64,000 bases of DNA from Leifsonia sp. Root112D2 (GCF_001424905.1 NZ_LMCU01000001.1:1605480-1669479); one strand, 5' to 3'. Positions 48,743-57,899 are shown, counted from the first letter of the stretch. Made by a program: numbers and translations. The notes: generated from the letters alone by a model not told the origin.

Positions 48743-51700
48743 ATGCGAAGTCTTTACAGCACATTCATGTCCATCATCACCAGGAGTCTCGCCCGCGGGC
48801 GAGCACGCATTCCACACAGCACGTACTTCACTCGGCGTCAGGCCTGGGTCGTCAGAATTCTTGCCCCGTCGCTGCTCGTTGGCCTCGCCCTCACCGGTTT
48901 CGCCGCACCGGCCAACGCCGCGGATGCGACGGGTGAGGTAACCACGCCGGCTGCAGCGGCTGGGGCCTCAGATCCCGCCACGAGCGATCCACCGGCATCG
49001 ACCGCATCGGTCGAATCGCCCGCGACTGTGTCAGGCGGCACGCAGGCCGAACCGTCGACGGCTCCAGAGCCCCCGACTTCAACTCCGGCAAAGGCTCCCG
49101 TTCCGACGACGGCGCCAGTTGCGCCCGCGGCTCCTCCCGTTGCGTCCAGCGCCGCGCCGTCCATCACGCCGAGCACTCCTCTGCCGACGACCAAGCCAAC
49201 GGCCTCGCCAGTCACGCCGTCGGCATCGAATGGCTCGAGCAGCACCCCGCCGAAGGCGCCGGGCAAGAGCCTCAAGACTCTTTCGTCGCCCTCGTACGGT
49301 GGTGGCGGTTATCAAGGCGGCACCGGTACCGTCACAATCATCAAGAACGTTGTTGACGCCGACGGCGTAAGTCAGCCATCCGATATTGCTGGATGGAACT
49401 TCAGCGCTTCGGGGGATTTGTTTCCCTACGGCCCGGCATCCAAGGCGACGGATTCGTCAGGCACTGTGACCTTCTCTGTTCCGGTTCCTGCTGGTCCTGC
49501 GCATGTGGTGACCCTGACGGAGACGACGCAGAAGGACGGTTACGTTCTCTTGCCGAGTAACGGCAGCAACGCGGTATGCGGCAATGGGGTTGCGGCCACG
49601 AACGTCGGCAGCGCGGGCTTCTCGCTTCTGCTTGCTCCTGGGCAAGACATCACCTGCACGGTCACCAACCAGTACAGCCCTGCAACATGGTCGGTCTCCA
49701 AGACCAGCGATCCTGTATCCGGTACCACCGTTCAGCCGGGCGACTTCATTACGTACACGCTCAAGCTCAAGCACACCGGTGGGAGCACTCCTGCCCAGCT
49801 CGTCGTGACTGACGACCTGAGCAATGTCTTCTCCAACGCGCACTATACCGGCGGCGTGTTATCACCCACGAGCGGCTTTGCATCGTTCACGGGCAGCCTC
49901 CTGAAGTGGACAATTACGGACTTCACAGATCCGATCGAACTCAGCTACACAGTGCAGGTGAATCCGAACGCCTACAACGTGCATATTCGTAACGTGCTCA
50001 CCGTTCCGCCGGGCGGCACCTGCGTCGGCAGCTGCACGACGGACAACCCGACGCCGCACTGGAATCTGACCAAGTCATCCGACCCCGCCACGGGCTCGCT
50101 CGTGCAGCCGGGCCAGGACGTCACGTACACCCTGACGGCAAGCAACGACTCGGCCGGCACGGTCGGTGGGGCGACGGCGACCGACAATCTCGCCGATGTG
50201 CTCGACAACGCGACACTGAAGACGCCGCTTCCTCATGGACTGGCGCTCGATGCGACGGGCAAGAAGCTGGTCTGGGCTATAGGAACCCTCAAGCCTGGCG
50301 CACCGCCGACATCCATCAGTTACACCGTGACCGTGAATCAGGATGCCTCGGGAGTGAGCTTGAACAACGTGGTCACCCCGAGCCTCGGCGGTTCCTGCCC
50401 CAGCTATTCGAACGGGCTGCCCGATGACTCGATGCAACCTCGCTGCGACACCGTGCACCGCGTGCCAAAGGTCAATCTCCGCATCGTGAAGACACACGCC
50501 GCGATCTCCGGGGTCGATGCTGGAGACAGCATCGACTACAGTCTGCTCATCACCAACAACGGCGACGGTGCGGCCACAGGCGTCACCGTGTCCGACCCCC
50601 TGCCGACCGGCCTCAGCCTCGTAAAAGGTTCGGTCACGGCACCGAGCGGGTGGACGGTGACCGAAGCCAATGGAACCCTGACGGCGTACTTTGCCGGCTC
50701 CTTCGCGGCGGCGGCAACCGCCTCAATCCAGTACTCGGCATTGGTCGGAGCCTCCGCGGCGTCGCCCAGCATCGAGAACACGGCGTGCGTGAGCAGTAAC
50801 GAGCACGACGCCGACGGCAGTGACAACTGCTCGACCGACACCACGCCGCGTACCCCGAAGGTCAACCTGGCCATCGTGAAGACGCATGGCGCGATAGCCG
50901 GTGGTGCGGTCGACTCCGATGAGGGCAGCACGCTCGACTACATTCTGGCCGTGACGAACAAGGGGGACGCACCGGCGACGGGCGTCACCGTGTCCGACCC
51001 GCTTCCCGCCGGGCTCACCGTCGTTCCCGGAACTGTCGTCTCGGCTACCGGATGGACCGTGACGGTTGCCAGTGGAACTCTCACGGCGAGTTACGCGGGC
51101 TCTTTCGCGGCGGGCGCCACGGCCACCATTACCTACACGGCGCTCGTGGGAACACTCAGCAGGTCGGGAACGAATGTTCCCTTCCCCGACATCGTGAACA
51201 CCGCGTGTGTGAGCAGCGCTGAGCGCGATGCCGACGGCAGCGACAACTGCTCCACCGATTCCACCAAGGTCTCGTCGGTCGCCATCACGGCACAGGCGCT
51301 CTGTCTGGCGGATGCTCCGGTGTTCCAGTACAGCATCACTCCGTACAACCTCAAGACGGCGCCGACCGTGGCGGTCGTCTGGTGGACCACCGATGGATAC
51401 GCGCACCGCGATCCGAGCATCAGGGCGTCGGACAAGGCGGCATTGCTCGCTAATGGGGCCCAGCAGGTCAACTACGTGCCTGTACCAGCCGGTTGGACGA
51501 ACGGTCAGACGATCTCGGGCACCCAGCTGTGGCCCGGTGCGGCGGTCGACGCCAACGGAAATCCCACGGCATGGCCCGGATGGCGTCAGCTCGCCAGCGG
51601 TCAGTGGGTGATCGATCCGTCAGCGCCGTTCTACAACCTGCGGGGAGCGGCAGTCGTCGAAGTGCGCATCAACCCCACGACGGCGTCGATGCTGAGCTAC

Positions 51701-51895
51701 CCTCCGGCGTCACCGGACTGCAACGCGACACCGCCGACGTTCACGCCGGCCGGCCAGGTCAGCTCTGTCAGCAGCCTCGCCAAGACGGGGTCAGATGACA
51801 GCGGGCCGATGATTCTCGGTGGGATGCTGCTCGTCGTCGGCATCCTGATGACGTTGTGGATTCGCCGCCGTCGCGACGACGGTCAGGTCGAGTAG
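48743..51895 (+). CDS. Cell-wall-anchored DUF11-repeat surface protein with LAKTG sorting signal
   Basis: A 1050-residue secreted protein. A long signal peptide has its hydrophobic core at residues 38-55 and a likely cut after ANA (residue 59). Next is a Pro/Thr/Ser/Ala-rich stalk (about 60-180), a Gly-rich turn (SYGGGGYQGGTG), an SpaA/collagen-binding-like beta domain (about 190-310), and at least four DUF11-type repeats of about 110-120 residues (VNLRIVKTHAAISG and VNLAIVKTHGAIAG open two of them, each ending in CVSS...DADGSDNCSTD). Near the C-terminus, LAKTG (1012-1016) is followed by a hydrophobic helix and RRRRDD, a class E sortase signal. AAGGAG lies 11 nt before ATG 48743. No sortase gene is nearby. 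It probably forms a surface coat or adhesin. Confidence 0.88.
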   Translation: MRSLYSTFMSIITRSLARGRARIPHSTYFTRRQAWVVRILAPSLLVGLALTGFAAPANAADATGEVTTPAAAAGASDPATSDPPASTASVESPATVSGGTQAEPSTAPEPPTSTPAKAPVPTTAPVAPAAPPVASSAAPSITPSTPLPTTKPTASPVTPSASNGSSSTPPKAPGKSLKTLSSPSYGGGGYQGGTGTVTIIKNVVDADGVSQPSDIAGWNFSASGDLFPYGPASKATDSSGTVTFSVPVPAGPAHVVTLTETTQKDGYVLLPSNGSNAVCGNGVAATNVGSAGFSLLLAPGQDITCTVTNQYSPATWSVSKTSDPVSGTTVQPGDFITYTLKLKHTGGSTPAQLVVTDDLSNVFSNAHYTGGVLSPTSGFASFTGSLLKWTITDFTDPIELSYTVQVNPNAYNVHIRNVLTVPPGGTCVGSCTTDNPTPHWNLTKSSDPATGSLVQPGQDVTYTLTASNDSAGTVGGATATDNLADVLDNATLKTPLPHGLALDATGKKLVWAIGTLKPGAPPTSISYTVTVNQDASGVSLNNVVTPSLGGSCPSYSNGLPDDSMQPRCDTVHRVPKVNLRIVKTHAAISGVDAGDSIDYSLLITNNGDGAATGVTVSDPLPTGLSLVKGSVTAPSGWTVTEANGTLTAYFAGSFAAAATASIQYSALVGASAASPSIENTACVSSNEHDADGSDNCSTDTTPRTPKVNLAIVKTHGAIAGGAVDSDEGSTLDYILAVTNKGDAPATGVTVSDPLPAGLTVVPGTVVSATGWTVTVASGTLTASYAGSFAAGATATITYTALVGTLSRSGTNVPFPDIVNTACVSSAERDADGSDNCSTDSTKVSSVAITAQALCLADAPVFQYSITPYNLKTAPTVAVVWWTTDGYAHRDPSIRASDKAALLANGAQQVNYVPVPAGWTNGQTISGTQLWPGAAVDANGNPTAWPGWRQLASGQWVIDPSAPFYNLRGAAVVEVRINPTTASMLSYPPASPDCNATPPTFTPAGQVSSVSSLAKTGSDDSGPMILGGMLLVVGILMTLWIRRRRDDGQVE

Positions 51896-51911
51896 CACGA
51901 GGCGCGCAAAC

Positions 51912-51936
51912 AGGCCCCCTTTACGGGGGCCTTTTT
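51912..51936 (+). terminator. Terminator of the surface protein gene
   Basis: An 8-bp stem (AGGCCCCC and GGGGGCCT) with a TTTAC loop runs into TTTTT. This is the most canonical intrinsic terminator in the window. Confidence 0.92.
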
Positions 51937-51997
51937 GCGTTGCAGAATAAGAATCACCGTCTCGTCTGACACGGGGGTTCAGACAAAGGAGAAGCAC

Positions 51998-52180
51998 ATG
52001 GGATTCGACGACCTCGCGAATCAGGCCAAGGGACTGTTGCACAGCGACAAGGCCGAGGAGATCAGCGATAACCTGCTCGACTCTGCATCGAATGCAGCCG
52101 ACAAGGTGACCGGCGGTAAGTTCGGCGACCAGATCGATGGCGCCCGCGACGCTGCAGACGAGCACATCGGCAACGAATAG
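51998..52180 (+). CDS. Small MT0933-like protein (putative antitoxin family)
   Basis: A 60-residue acidic, helical protein (MGFDDLANQAKGLLHSDKAE, and later DKVTGGKFGDQIDGARDAAD) that matches the MT0933/Rv0909 family by its TGGK-Y/F-xD-x-I core. The family was named antitoxin because of a partner toxin in mycobacteria; here no toxin gene adjoins it, so a toxin-antitoxin role is doubtful. ATG 51998 has AAAGGAG 5 nt upstream. It is a single-gene unit bounded by hairpins on both sides. Confidence 0.8.
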   Translation: MGFDDLANQAKGLLHSDKAEEISDNLLDSASNAADKVTGGKFGDQIDGARDAADEHIGNE

Positions 52181-52212
52181 AACTCTGACGCGAATCCTTC
52201 GATTCGCACTGC

Positions 52213-52272
52213 GCGGGGGTTGAGCCGCCGCGTGGGGAGCTTCCGCCTCCCGCGCACCGGCTCAGCCCCCGC
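52213..52272 (+). terminator. Long hairpin after the small MT0933-like gene
   Basis: GCGGGGGTTGAGCCG (52213-52227) pairs with CGGCTCAGCCCCCGC (52258-52272), with one T-G pair, and an inner stem (GGGGAG/CTCCC) extends it. No T-run follows, so it may serve as a 3' end or stabiliser rather than a strict intrinsic terminator. Confidence 0.65.
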
Positions 52273-52387
52273 GTACCTATGCGCCCGCCCGCTGTCTCTC
52301 GGGGCACCGGCCGGGACATCCGGAGCCGGTCGCCCGATGCGTGCCGGGGTCACGATCTCGCACGCGAGGGGGCGCGACACGCCCGGG

Positions 52388-52416
52388 TTGCACGTGCCGT
52401 GGAATTGTGGCAAACT
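52388..52416 (+). promoter_or_regulatory. Candidate promoter of the S10 ribosomal operon
   Basis: TTGCAC (52388-52393) and CAAACT (52411-52416) have a 17-nt spacer. The leader to rpsJ would be about 380 nt. It contains a CACTGCC-A-GGCAGTG palindrome (52466-52480). Such leaders can bind L4 in other bacteria, but I see no match to a known L4 site. Apart from the hairpin at 52213, the gap 52181-52803 holds no gene. Confidence 0.5.
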
Positions 52417-52803
52417 CGTCTAGTTCAACATTTCGGATCGGCGTGCTCGCGCGCCAGCTTCGAATCACTGCCAGGCAGTGCATAGCCACTCGCACAGCGA
52501 GTCCGGGTTAGGCCGCAGGCAGCAGAACAGGTGAATTCCCCGCAGCCTCAGGTCGCGGTGGGATAAAAGCTTAATCGACACTTACGGACATGGGTTTTCT
52601 ATGTCCTGCGCAGGGCGACACGCCCGAGCGCGGGGGTCGGTCCGGCGGAACGGTACTCAGATCGCAAGATCGGGGGGCCTGAACGGCGGGAATTGATAGA
52701 AGAACAGTGGTGCGTCACCAGGAGTACCCAGCGTTTTCGTACGCAACCGCGTCCAATGCGACCATCAGGTCGTAAGACGCCAGAAACAGAGAGTGAGTTC
52801 GAC

Positions 52804-53112
52804 ATGGCGGGACAGAAGATCCGCATTCGGCTTAAGTCGTATGACCACGAGGTCATCGACACCTCGGCCCGCAAGATCGTCGACACGGTCACCCGCGCGG
52901 GTGCGACCGTTGTCGGCCCGGTGCCGCTTCCGACCGAGAAGAACGTGGTGTGTGTCATCCGTTCGCCTCACAAGTACAAGGACAGCCGGGAGCACTTCGA
53001 AATGCGCACCCACAAGCGGCTGATCGACATCATTGACCCGACGCCCAAGGCCGTCGACTCGCTCATGCGTCTCGACCTGCCGGCGGACGTCAACATCGAG
53101 ATCAAGCTCTGA
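52804..53112 (+). CDS. rpsJ: 30S ribosomal protein S10
   Basis: 102 residues, with IRIRLKSYDHEVIDTSARKI and the C-terminal DVNIEIKL typical of S10. It is the first gene of the S10 operon. ATG 52804 follows GAGAGTGAGTTCGAC, a weak ribosome-binding site; an upstream extension in the frame is not conserved in the family. S10 also binds NusB in antitermination. Confidence 0.98.
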   Translation: MAGQKIRIRLKSYDHEVIDTSARKIVDTVTRAGATVVGPVPLPTEKNVVCVIRSPHKYKDSREHFEMRTHKRLIDIIDPTPKAVDSLMRLDLPADVNIEIKL

Positions 53113-53136
53113 GCCGGATAGGGACACTGAGTAACC

Positions 53137-53796
53137 ATGTCTACTACTGAGACCAAGACCGTCAAGGGTCTGCTCGGCACGAAGCTCGGAATGACGCAGG
53201 TCTGGGACGAGAACCACAAGCTCATCCCCGTCACCGTCATCGAGGTTTCGACCAACGTCGTCACGCAGATTCGCACGCCCGAGGTCGACGGCTACAACGC
53301 CGTGCAGATCGCTTACGGGCAGATCGACCCGCGCAAGGCCAACAAGCCTTCGACCGGTCACTTCGACAAGGCCGGCGTCACGCCTCGCCGCCACCTCACC
53401 GAGCTGCGTACCGCGGATGCCGCGGATTACACCCCGGGCCAGGAACTTTCCGCGGAGAGCACCTTCGAGGCCGGCCAGCGTGTCGACGTCGTCGGCACCT
53501 CCAAGGGCAAGGGCTTTGCCGGTGTCATGAAGCGCCACAACTTCAAGGGTGTTTCCTCGTCGCACGGTTCGCACCGTAACCACCGCAAGCCGGGTTCCAT
53601 CGGCGCATCGTCAACCCCCAGCCGTGTCTTCAAGGGCATGCGCATGGCGGGTCGCATGGGTGGAGAGCGCGTGACAGTGCTCAACCTCACCGTGCAGGCG
53701 ATCGACGCTGAAAAGGGCCTGCTGCTGGTCAAGGGTGCCGTTCCCGGCGCTCGCGGCCGCATCGTATTCGTTCGCAACGCAGTGAAGGGGGCCTAG
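53137..53796 (+). CDS. rplC: 50S ribosomal protein L3
   Basis: 219 residues. The start (VKGLLGTKLGMTQVWDENHK) and the peptidyl-transferase loop region (HNFKGVSSSHGSHRNHRKPGSIGASS) are family-typical and complete, including the methylated-Gln-region context MAGRMGGERVT. Start ATG 53137, 24 nt after rpsJ; rplD follows in 3 nt. Confidence 0.98.
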   Translation: MSTTETKTVKGLLGTKLGMTQVWDENHKLIPVTVIEVSTNVVTQIRTPEVDGYNAVQIAYGQIDPRKANKPSTGHFDKAGVTPRRHLTELRTADAADYTPGQELSAESTFEAGQRVDVVGTSKGKGFAGVMKRHNFKGVSSSHGSHRNHRKPGSIGASSTPSRVFKGMRMAGRMGGERVTVLNLTVQAIDAEKGLLLVKGAVPGARGRIVFVRNAVKGA

Positions 53797-53799
53797 CTC

Positions 53800-54486
53800 A
53801 TGGCTGCCACTCTCGACGTCGTCGACGCGAAGGGTAAGAAGGCTGGCTCCGTGGAGCTGCCCGCCGACCTGTTCGACGTTCAGACCAACATCCCGCTGAT
53901 TCACCAGGTGGTTGTCGCCCAGCTCGCCGCGGCGCGCCAGGGCACGCACAAGGTGAAGAGCCGCGGAGAGGTTTCCGGCGCAGGCCGCAAGCCGTTCAAG
54001 CAGAAGGGAACCGGTCGCGCTCGTCAGGGCTCGATCCGTGCTCCCCAGATGACCGGTGGTGGCATCGTGCACGGGCCGACCCCGCGCAGCTACGACCAGC
54101 GCACCCCCAAGAAGATGATCGCCGCCGCACTGCGCGGTGCGCTCTCCGACCGGGCCCGCGGTGGACGTCTGCACGTTGTCGAGGCGCTCTCGCAGGGCGA
54201 CACCCCGTCGACCAGCGCGGCGATCGAGCTGCTTGCCGGCATCGCCTCCTCGAAGCACGTTCTGATCGTGCTCGAGCGCAGCGATGAGGTCAGCCTGAAG
54301 AGCGTGCGGAACATCCCGACCGTTCACGTGCTGCCCGCGGATCAGCTCAACGCCTACGACGTTCTCGTCTCCGACGACATCGTCTTCACCAAGGGCGCAT
54401 TCGACGCCTTCGTGGCAGGCCCCGCCAAGGGCAAGTCGGTCAAGGCGACCGCGAGCGACTCAACCACCGAGGAGGTCAGCGCATGA
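53800..54486 (+). CDS. rplD: 50S ribosomal protein L4
   Basis: 228 residues. The exit-tunnel loop (GAGRKPFKQKGTGRARQGSI) is intact, so no macrolide-resistance change is visible. The last 20 residues (GKSVKATASDSTTEEVSA) are an acidic low-complexity tail. The end overlaps the rplW start by four bases (ATGA). Confidence 0.98.
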   Translation: MAATLDVVDAKGKKAGSVELPADLFDVQTNIPLIHQVVVAQLAAARQGTHKVKSRGEVSGAGRKPFKQKGTGRARQGSIRAPQMTGGGIVHGPTPRSYDQRTPKKMIAAALRGALSDRARGGRLHVVEALSQGDTPSTSAAIELLAGIASSKHVLIVLERSDEVSLKSVRNIPTVHVLPADQLNAYDVLVSDDIVFTKGAFDAFVAGPAKGKSVKATASDSTTEEVSA

Positions 54487-54782
54487 GCTCGATCAACAAG
54501 GACCCGCGCGACGTCATCATCGCACCCGTTGTCTCTGAGAAGAGCTACGGCCTGATCGACGAGGGCAAGTACACGTTCATCGTCGACCCGCGGTCGAACA
54601 AGACCGAGATCAAGCTCGCCATCGAGAAGATCTTCAAGGTCGAGGTTGCATCGATCAACACCCTGAACCGTCAGGGCAAGACTCGTCGCACCAAGTTCGG
54701 TCTGGGCAAGCGCAAGGACACCAAGCGTGCCATCGTCACGCTGAAGTCCGGTTCCATCGACATCTTCACGGCCGTCGGCTAA
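54483..54782 (+). CDS. rplW: 50S ribosomal protein L23
   Basis: 99 residues, normal length, with VVSEKSYGLIDEGKYTFIVD and NTLNRQGKTRRTKFGLGKRKDTKRA. L23 sits at the tunnel exit and contacts trigger factor and SRP. It is translationally coupled to rplD. Confidence 0.98.
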   Translation: MSSINKDPRDVIIAPVVSEKSYGLIDEGKYTFIVDPRSNKTEIKLAIEKIFKVEVASINTLNRQGKTRRTKFGLGKRKDTKRAIVTLKSGSIDIFTAVG

Positions 54783-54807
54783 GCGGCACGGACTAGAGGA
54801 ATAAGAA

Positions 54808-55647
54808 ATGGCTATTCGTAAGTACAAGCCCACGACCCCGGGTCGTCGCGGTTCATCTGTTGCGGACTTCGCAGAGATCACCCGTTCGACCCCGGAGAAG
54901 TCGCTGCTTCGTCCGTTGTCGAAGACCGGTGGTCGCAACAACCAGGGTCGCATCACCACCCGTCACATCGGTGGTGGCCACAAGCGCCAGTACCGCGTCA
55001 TCGACTTTCGTCGCAATGACAAAGACGGCGTGAACGCCAAGGTTGCTCACATCGAGTACGACCCCAACCGCACGGCGCGCATCGCGCTGCTGCACTTCGT
55101 CGACGGCACCAAGCGATACATCATCGCGCCAGACAAGCTGAAGCAGGGCGACATCGTCGAGTCGGGCGCGAGCGCCGACATCAAGCCGGGTAACAACCTT
55201 CCCCTGAAGAACATCCCGACCGGTACCGTCATCCACGCGATCGAGCTGAAGCCGGGCGGCGGTGCCAAGATGGCCCGCTCCGCCGGTGCCTCGGTTCGTC
55301 TCGTCGCCAAGGACGGCCCGTACGCGCAGCTTCGTCTGCCGTCCGGTGAGATCCGCAACGTGGATGTTCGCTGCCGCGCCACGATCGGCGAGGTCGGCAA
55401 CGCCGAGCAGTCGAACATCAACTGGGGCAAGGCCGGTCGTAACCGCTGGAAGGGCATCCGCCCGACCGTTCGTGGTGTCGTCATGAACCCTGTCGACCAC
55501 CCGCACGGTGGTGGTGAGGGCAAGACCTCCGGTGGTCGCCACCCGGTCAGCCCGTGGGGCCAGAAGGAAGGCCGCACCCGCCACATCAACAAGGAAAGCG
55601 ACAAGCTCATCGTTCGTCGCCGTACCGTCGGCAAGAAGCGTAAGTAG
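54808..55647 (+). CDS. rplB: 50S ribosomal protein L2
   Basis: 279 residues. The C-terminal catalytic-centre region (VVMNPVDHPHGGGEGKTSGG) with its conserved histidine is intact, as is the RNA-binding middle (GRNNQGRITTRHIGGGHKRQ). ATG 54808 follows AGAGGAATAAGAA. Confidence 0.99.
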   Translation: MAIRKYKPTTPGRRGSSVADFAEITRSTPEKSLLRPLSKTGGRNNQGRITTRHIGGGHKRQYRVIDFRRNDKDGVNAKVAHIEYDPNRTARIALLHFVDGTKRYIIAPDKLKQGDIVESGASADIKPGNNLPLKNIPTGTVIHAIELKPGGGAKMARSAGASVRLVAKDGPYAQLRLPSGEIRNVDVRCRATIGEVGNAEQSNINWGKAGRNRWKGIRPTVRGVVMNPVDHPHGGGEGKTSGGRHPVSPWGQKEGRTRHINKESDKLIVRRRTVGKKRK

Positions 55648-55656
55648 GAGTAGACG

Positions 55657-55938
55657 ATGCCACGCAGTCTCAAGAAGGGCCCCTTCGTTGATGACCACCT
55701 GCTTCGCAAGGTTGTCACGGCGAACGAAGCCAAGAGCAAGAACGTAATCAAGACCTGGTCACGCCGCTCGATGATCATCCCCGCCATGCTGGGACACACC
55801 ATCGCGGTGCACGACGGTCGCAAGCACATTCCGGTGTTCGTCACCGAAACCATGGTTGGGCACAAGCTCGGTGAGTTCGCGCCGACCCGCACCTTCCGTG
55901 GACACGTGAAGGACGACAAGAAGGGTCGTCGCCGCTAA
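55657..55938 (+). CDS. rpsS: 30S ribosomal protein S19
   Basis: 93 residues, full length, starting MPRSLKKGPFVDDHLLRKV and containing TWSRRSMIIPAMLGHTIAVH and the C-terminal KLGEFAPTRTFRGH. It is part of the S10 operon, 9 nt after rplB. Confidence 0.99.
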   Translation: MPRSLKKGPFVDDHLLRKVVTANEAKSKNVIKTWSRRSMIIPAMLGHTIAVHDGRKHIPVFVTETMVGHKLGEFAPTRTFRGHVKDDKKGRRR

Positions 55939-55962
55939 CGCGGTGGCGTAAGGAGGAGAGAA

Positions 55963-56328
55963 ATGGTGGAGTCGATCGCACGCGTGCGTCACATCCGCGT
56001 CACCCCCATGAAGGCCCGCCGCGTCGTCAACATGATCCGCGGCAAGCAGGCACAGGAGGCCCTGGCCATCCTGAAGTTCGCACCGCAGGGTGCGAGCGAG
56101 CCGGTCTACAAGCTGGTCGCATCCGCGATCGCCAACGCGCGAGTCAAGGCGGATGCCGACAACAGCTTCCTGGACGAACAGGATCTTTATGTGAGCAGCG
56201 CATTCGTTGATGAGGGCACGACCCTCAAGCGCTTCCAGCCCCGCGCTCAGGGCCGTGCATTCCAGATTCTGAAGCGCACGAGCCACATCACCGTTGTGCT
56301 GGCAACTCCTGACGAGGGGACGAAGTAA
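55963..56328 (+). CDS. rplV: 50S ribosomal protein L22
   Basis: 121 residues. The tunnel hairpin region (FQPRAQGRAFQILKRTSHIT) is intact. ATG 55963 has AAGGAGGAGAG just upstream, a very strong ribosome-binding site. The stop overlaps the rpsC start by one base (TAATG). Confidence 0.99.
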   Translation: MVESIARVRHIRVTPMKARRVVNMIRGKQAQEALAILKFAPQGASEPVYKLVASAIANARVKADADNSFLDEQDLYVSSAFVDEGTTLKRFQPRAQGRAFQILKRTSHITVVLATPDEGTK

Positions 56329-57125
56329 TGGGCCAGAAGGTCAATCCGTACGGTTTCCGTCTGGGAATCACCACCGACCACGTGTCGCGCTGGTTCTCCG
56401 ACTCGACCAAGCCCGGTCAGCGTTACAGCGACTACGTGGCAGAGGATGTTCGCATCCGCCAGCTGCTGCTGACCTCGCTCGATCGCGCCGGCGTCTCGCG
56501 CATCGAGATCGAGCGCACCCGCGACCGCGTTCGCGTCGACATTCACACCGCCCGCCCGGGCATCGTGATCGGTCGTCGTGGCGCAGAGGCCGAGCGCATT
56601 CGCTCCGATCTCGAAAAGCTCACGAAGAAGCAGATTCAGCTCAACATCCTCGAGGTCAAGAACCCCGAGGCTGATGCCCAGCTCGTTGCTCAGGGGATCG
56701 CCGAGCAGCTCAGCGCTCGCGTGGCTTTCCGCCGCGCAATGCGCAAGGGTCTGCAGGGTGCCCAGCGTGCCGGCGCCAAGGGTGTTCGCATCCAGGTCTC
56801 CGGTCGCCTCGGCGGCGCCGAGATGAGCCGCAGTGAGTTCTACCGCGAGGGTCGCGTGCCGCTGCACACCCTTCGCGCGAACATCGACTACGGCTTCTAC
56901 GAAGCCAAGACCACCTTCGGCCGCATCGGCGTGAAGGTCTGGATCTACAAGGGCGACATCACCAACAAGGAACTCGCGCGCGAACAGGCCAACGCCAAGT
57001 CGTCGCGCCCCGAGCGTCGCGACAGCCGCGATGGCGACCGTCCTCGCCGCGGAGCCGGTTCCACCGGTTCTGCGCCGAAGACCGAAACCGCCGCCGCGCC
57101 CGTTGCAGCAGGAGTTGAGGCATAA
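56328..57125 (+). CDS. rpsC: 30S ribosomal protein S3
   Basis: 265 residues. The KH domain has IVIGRRGAEAERIRSDLEKL, and the mRNA-entry helicase region includes ISGRLGGAEMSRSEFYREGR in its S3 form (VSGRLGGAEMSR). A charged, Ala/Pro-rich tail of about 45 residues (from SSRPERRDSRDGDRPRRGAG) follows the core, as in other actinobacterial S3 proteins. Confidence 0.98.
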   Translation: MGQKVNPYGFRLGITTDHVSRWFSDSTKPGQRYSDYVAEDVRIRQLLLTSLDRAGVSRIEIERTRDRVRVDIHTARPGIVIGRRGAEAERIRSDLEKLTKKQIQLNILEVKNPEADAQLVAQGIAEQLSARVAFRRAMRKGLQGAQRAGAKGVRIQVSGRLGGAEMSRSEFYREGRVPLHTLRANIDYGFYEAKTTFGRIGVKVWIYKGDITNKELAREQANAKSSRPERRDSRDGDRPRRGAGSTGSAPKTETAAAPVAAGVEA

Positions 57126-57127
57126 CC

Positions 57128-57547
57128 ATGTTGATTCCACGCAGAGTCAAGCACCGCAAGCAGCATCACCCCGGCCGCAGTGGCCAGGCCACAGGTGGCA
57201 CCGTCGTGAGCTTCGGTGAGTACGGCATTCAGGCACTCACCCCGGCCTATGTGACCAACCGTCAGATCGAGTCCGCTCGTATCGCGATGACCCGTCACAT
57301 CAAGCGTGGTGGAAAGGTGTGGATCAACATCTACCCTGACCGCCCGATCACGAAGAAGCCGGCCGAAACCCGCATGGGTAGCGGCAAGGGCTCGCCCGAG
57401 TGGTGGGTCGCCAACGTCAAGCCGGGTCGCGTGCTGTTCGAGCTGAGCGGTGTCTCCGACACCGTCGCTCGTGAAGCGCTCACCCGTGCCATTCACAAGC
57501 TGCCCCTCAAGGCACGCATCATCAAGCGCGAGGAGGGCGACGCATAA
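57128..57547 (+). CDS. rplP: 50S ribosomal protein L16
   Basis: 139 residues, normal length (MLIPRRVKHRKQHHPGRSGQ; RIAMTRHIKRGGKVWINIYP; KPAETRMGSGKGSPEWWVA). The stop overlaps the rpmC start (TAATG). Confidence 0.99.
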   Translation: MLIPRRVKHRKQHHPGRSGQATGGTVVSFGEYGIQALTPAYVTNRQIESARIAMTRHIKRGGKVWINIYPDRPITKKPAETRMGSGKGSPEWWVANVKPGRVLFELSGVSDTVAREALTRAIHKLPLKARIIKREEGDA

Positions 57548-57897
57548 TGGCGATCGGATCCAAGGAGCTCGCACCCGACGAACTCGACACGTTCGACGGC
57601 GACCAGCTCGTCGAAAAATTGAAGTCTGCCAAGGAAGAGCTGTTCAACCTGCGCTTCCAGTCGGCAACCGGCCAGCTTGAGAGCCACGGACGCCTGCGCG
57701 CTGTCAAGCGCGACATCGCCCGCATCTACACGGTGATCCGTGAGCGCGAGCTGGGCATCCGGGCCACCCCGGCGCCTGTTGCAGCCGCACCGGCGAAGGC
57801 CGCGAAGAAGAGCAGCGCGAAGACATCCGCTAAGAAGGCCGACGTTGCCGAGGCACCCCCTGCCGACGCCGCCGAGGCAGAAACGAAGGAGGCCTAG
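57547..57897 (+). CDS. rpmC: 50S ribosomal protein L29 with Ala/Lys-rich C-terminal tail
   Basis: 116 residues, against 60-75 in most L29 proteins. The core (residues 1-73) contains EKLKSAKEELFNLRFQSATG and RLRAVKRDIARIYTVIRERE. Residues 74-116 are a low-complexity tail: first basic (PAKAAKKSSAKTSAKK), then acidic (EAPPADAAEAETKEA). Confidence 0.97.
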   Translation: MAIGSKELAPDELDTFDGDQLVEKLKSAKEELFNLRFQSATGQLESHGRLRAVKRDIARIYTVIRERELGIRATPAPVAAAPAKAAKKSSAKTSAKKADVAEAPPADAAEAETKEA

Positions 57898-57899
57898 TC

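Noticed and set aside
51998..52180. A toxin-antitoxin module around the MT0933-like gene.
   Set aside because: No toxin-sized gene lies next to it; both sides are hairpins and the S10 leader.
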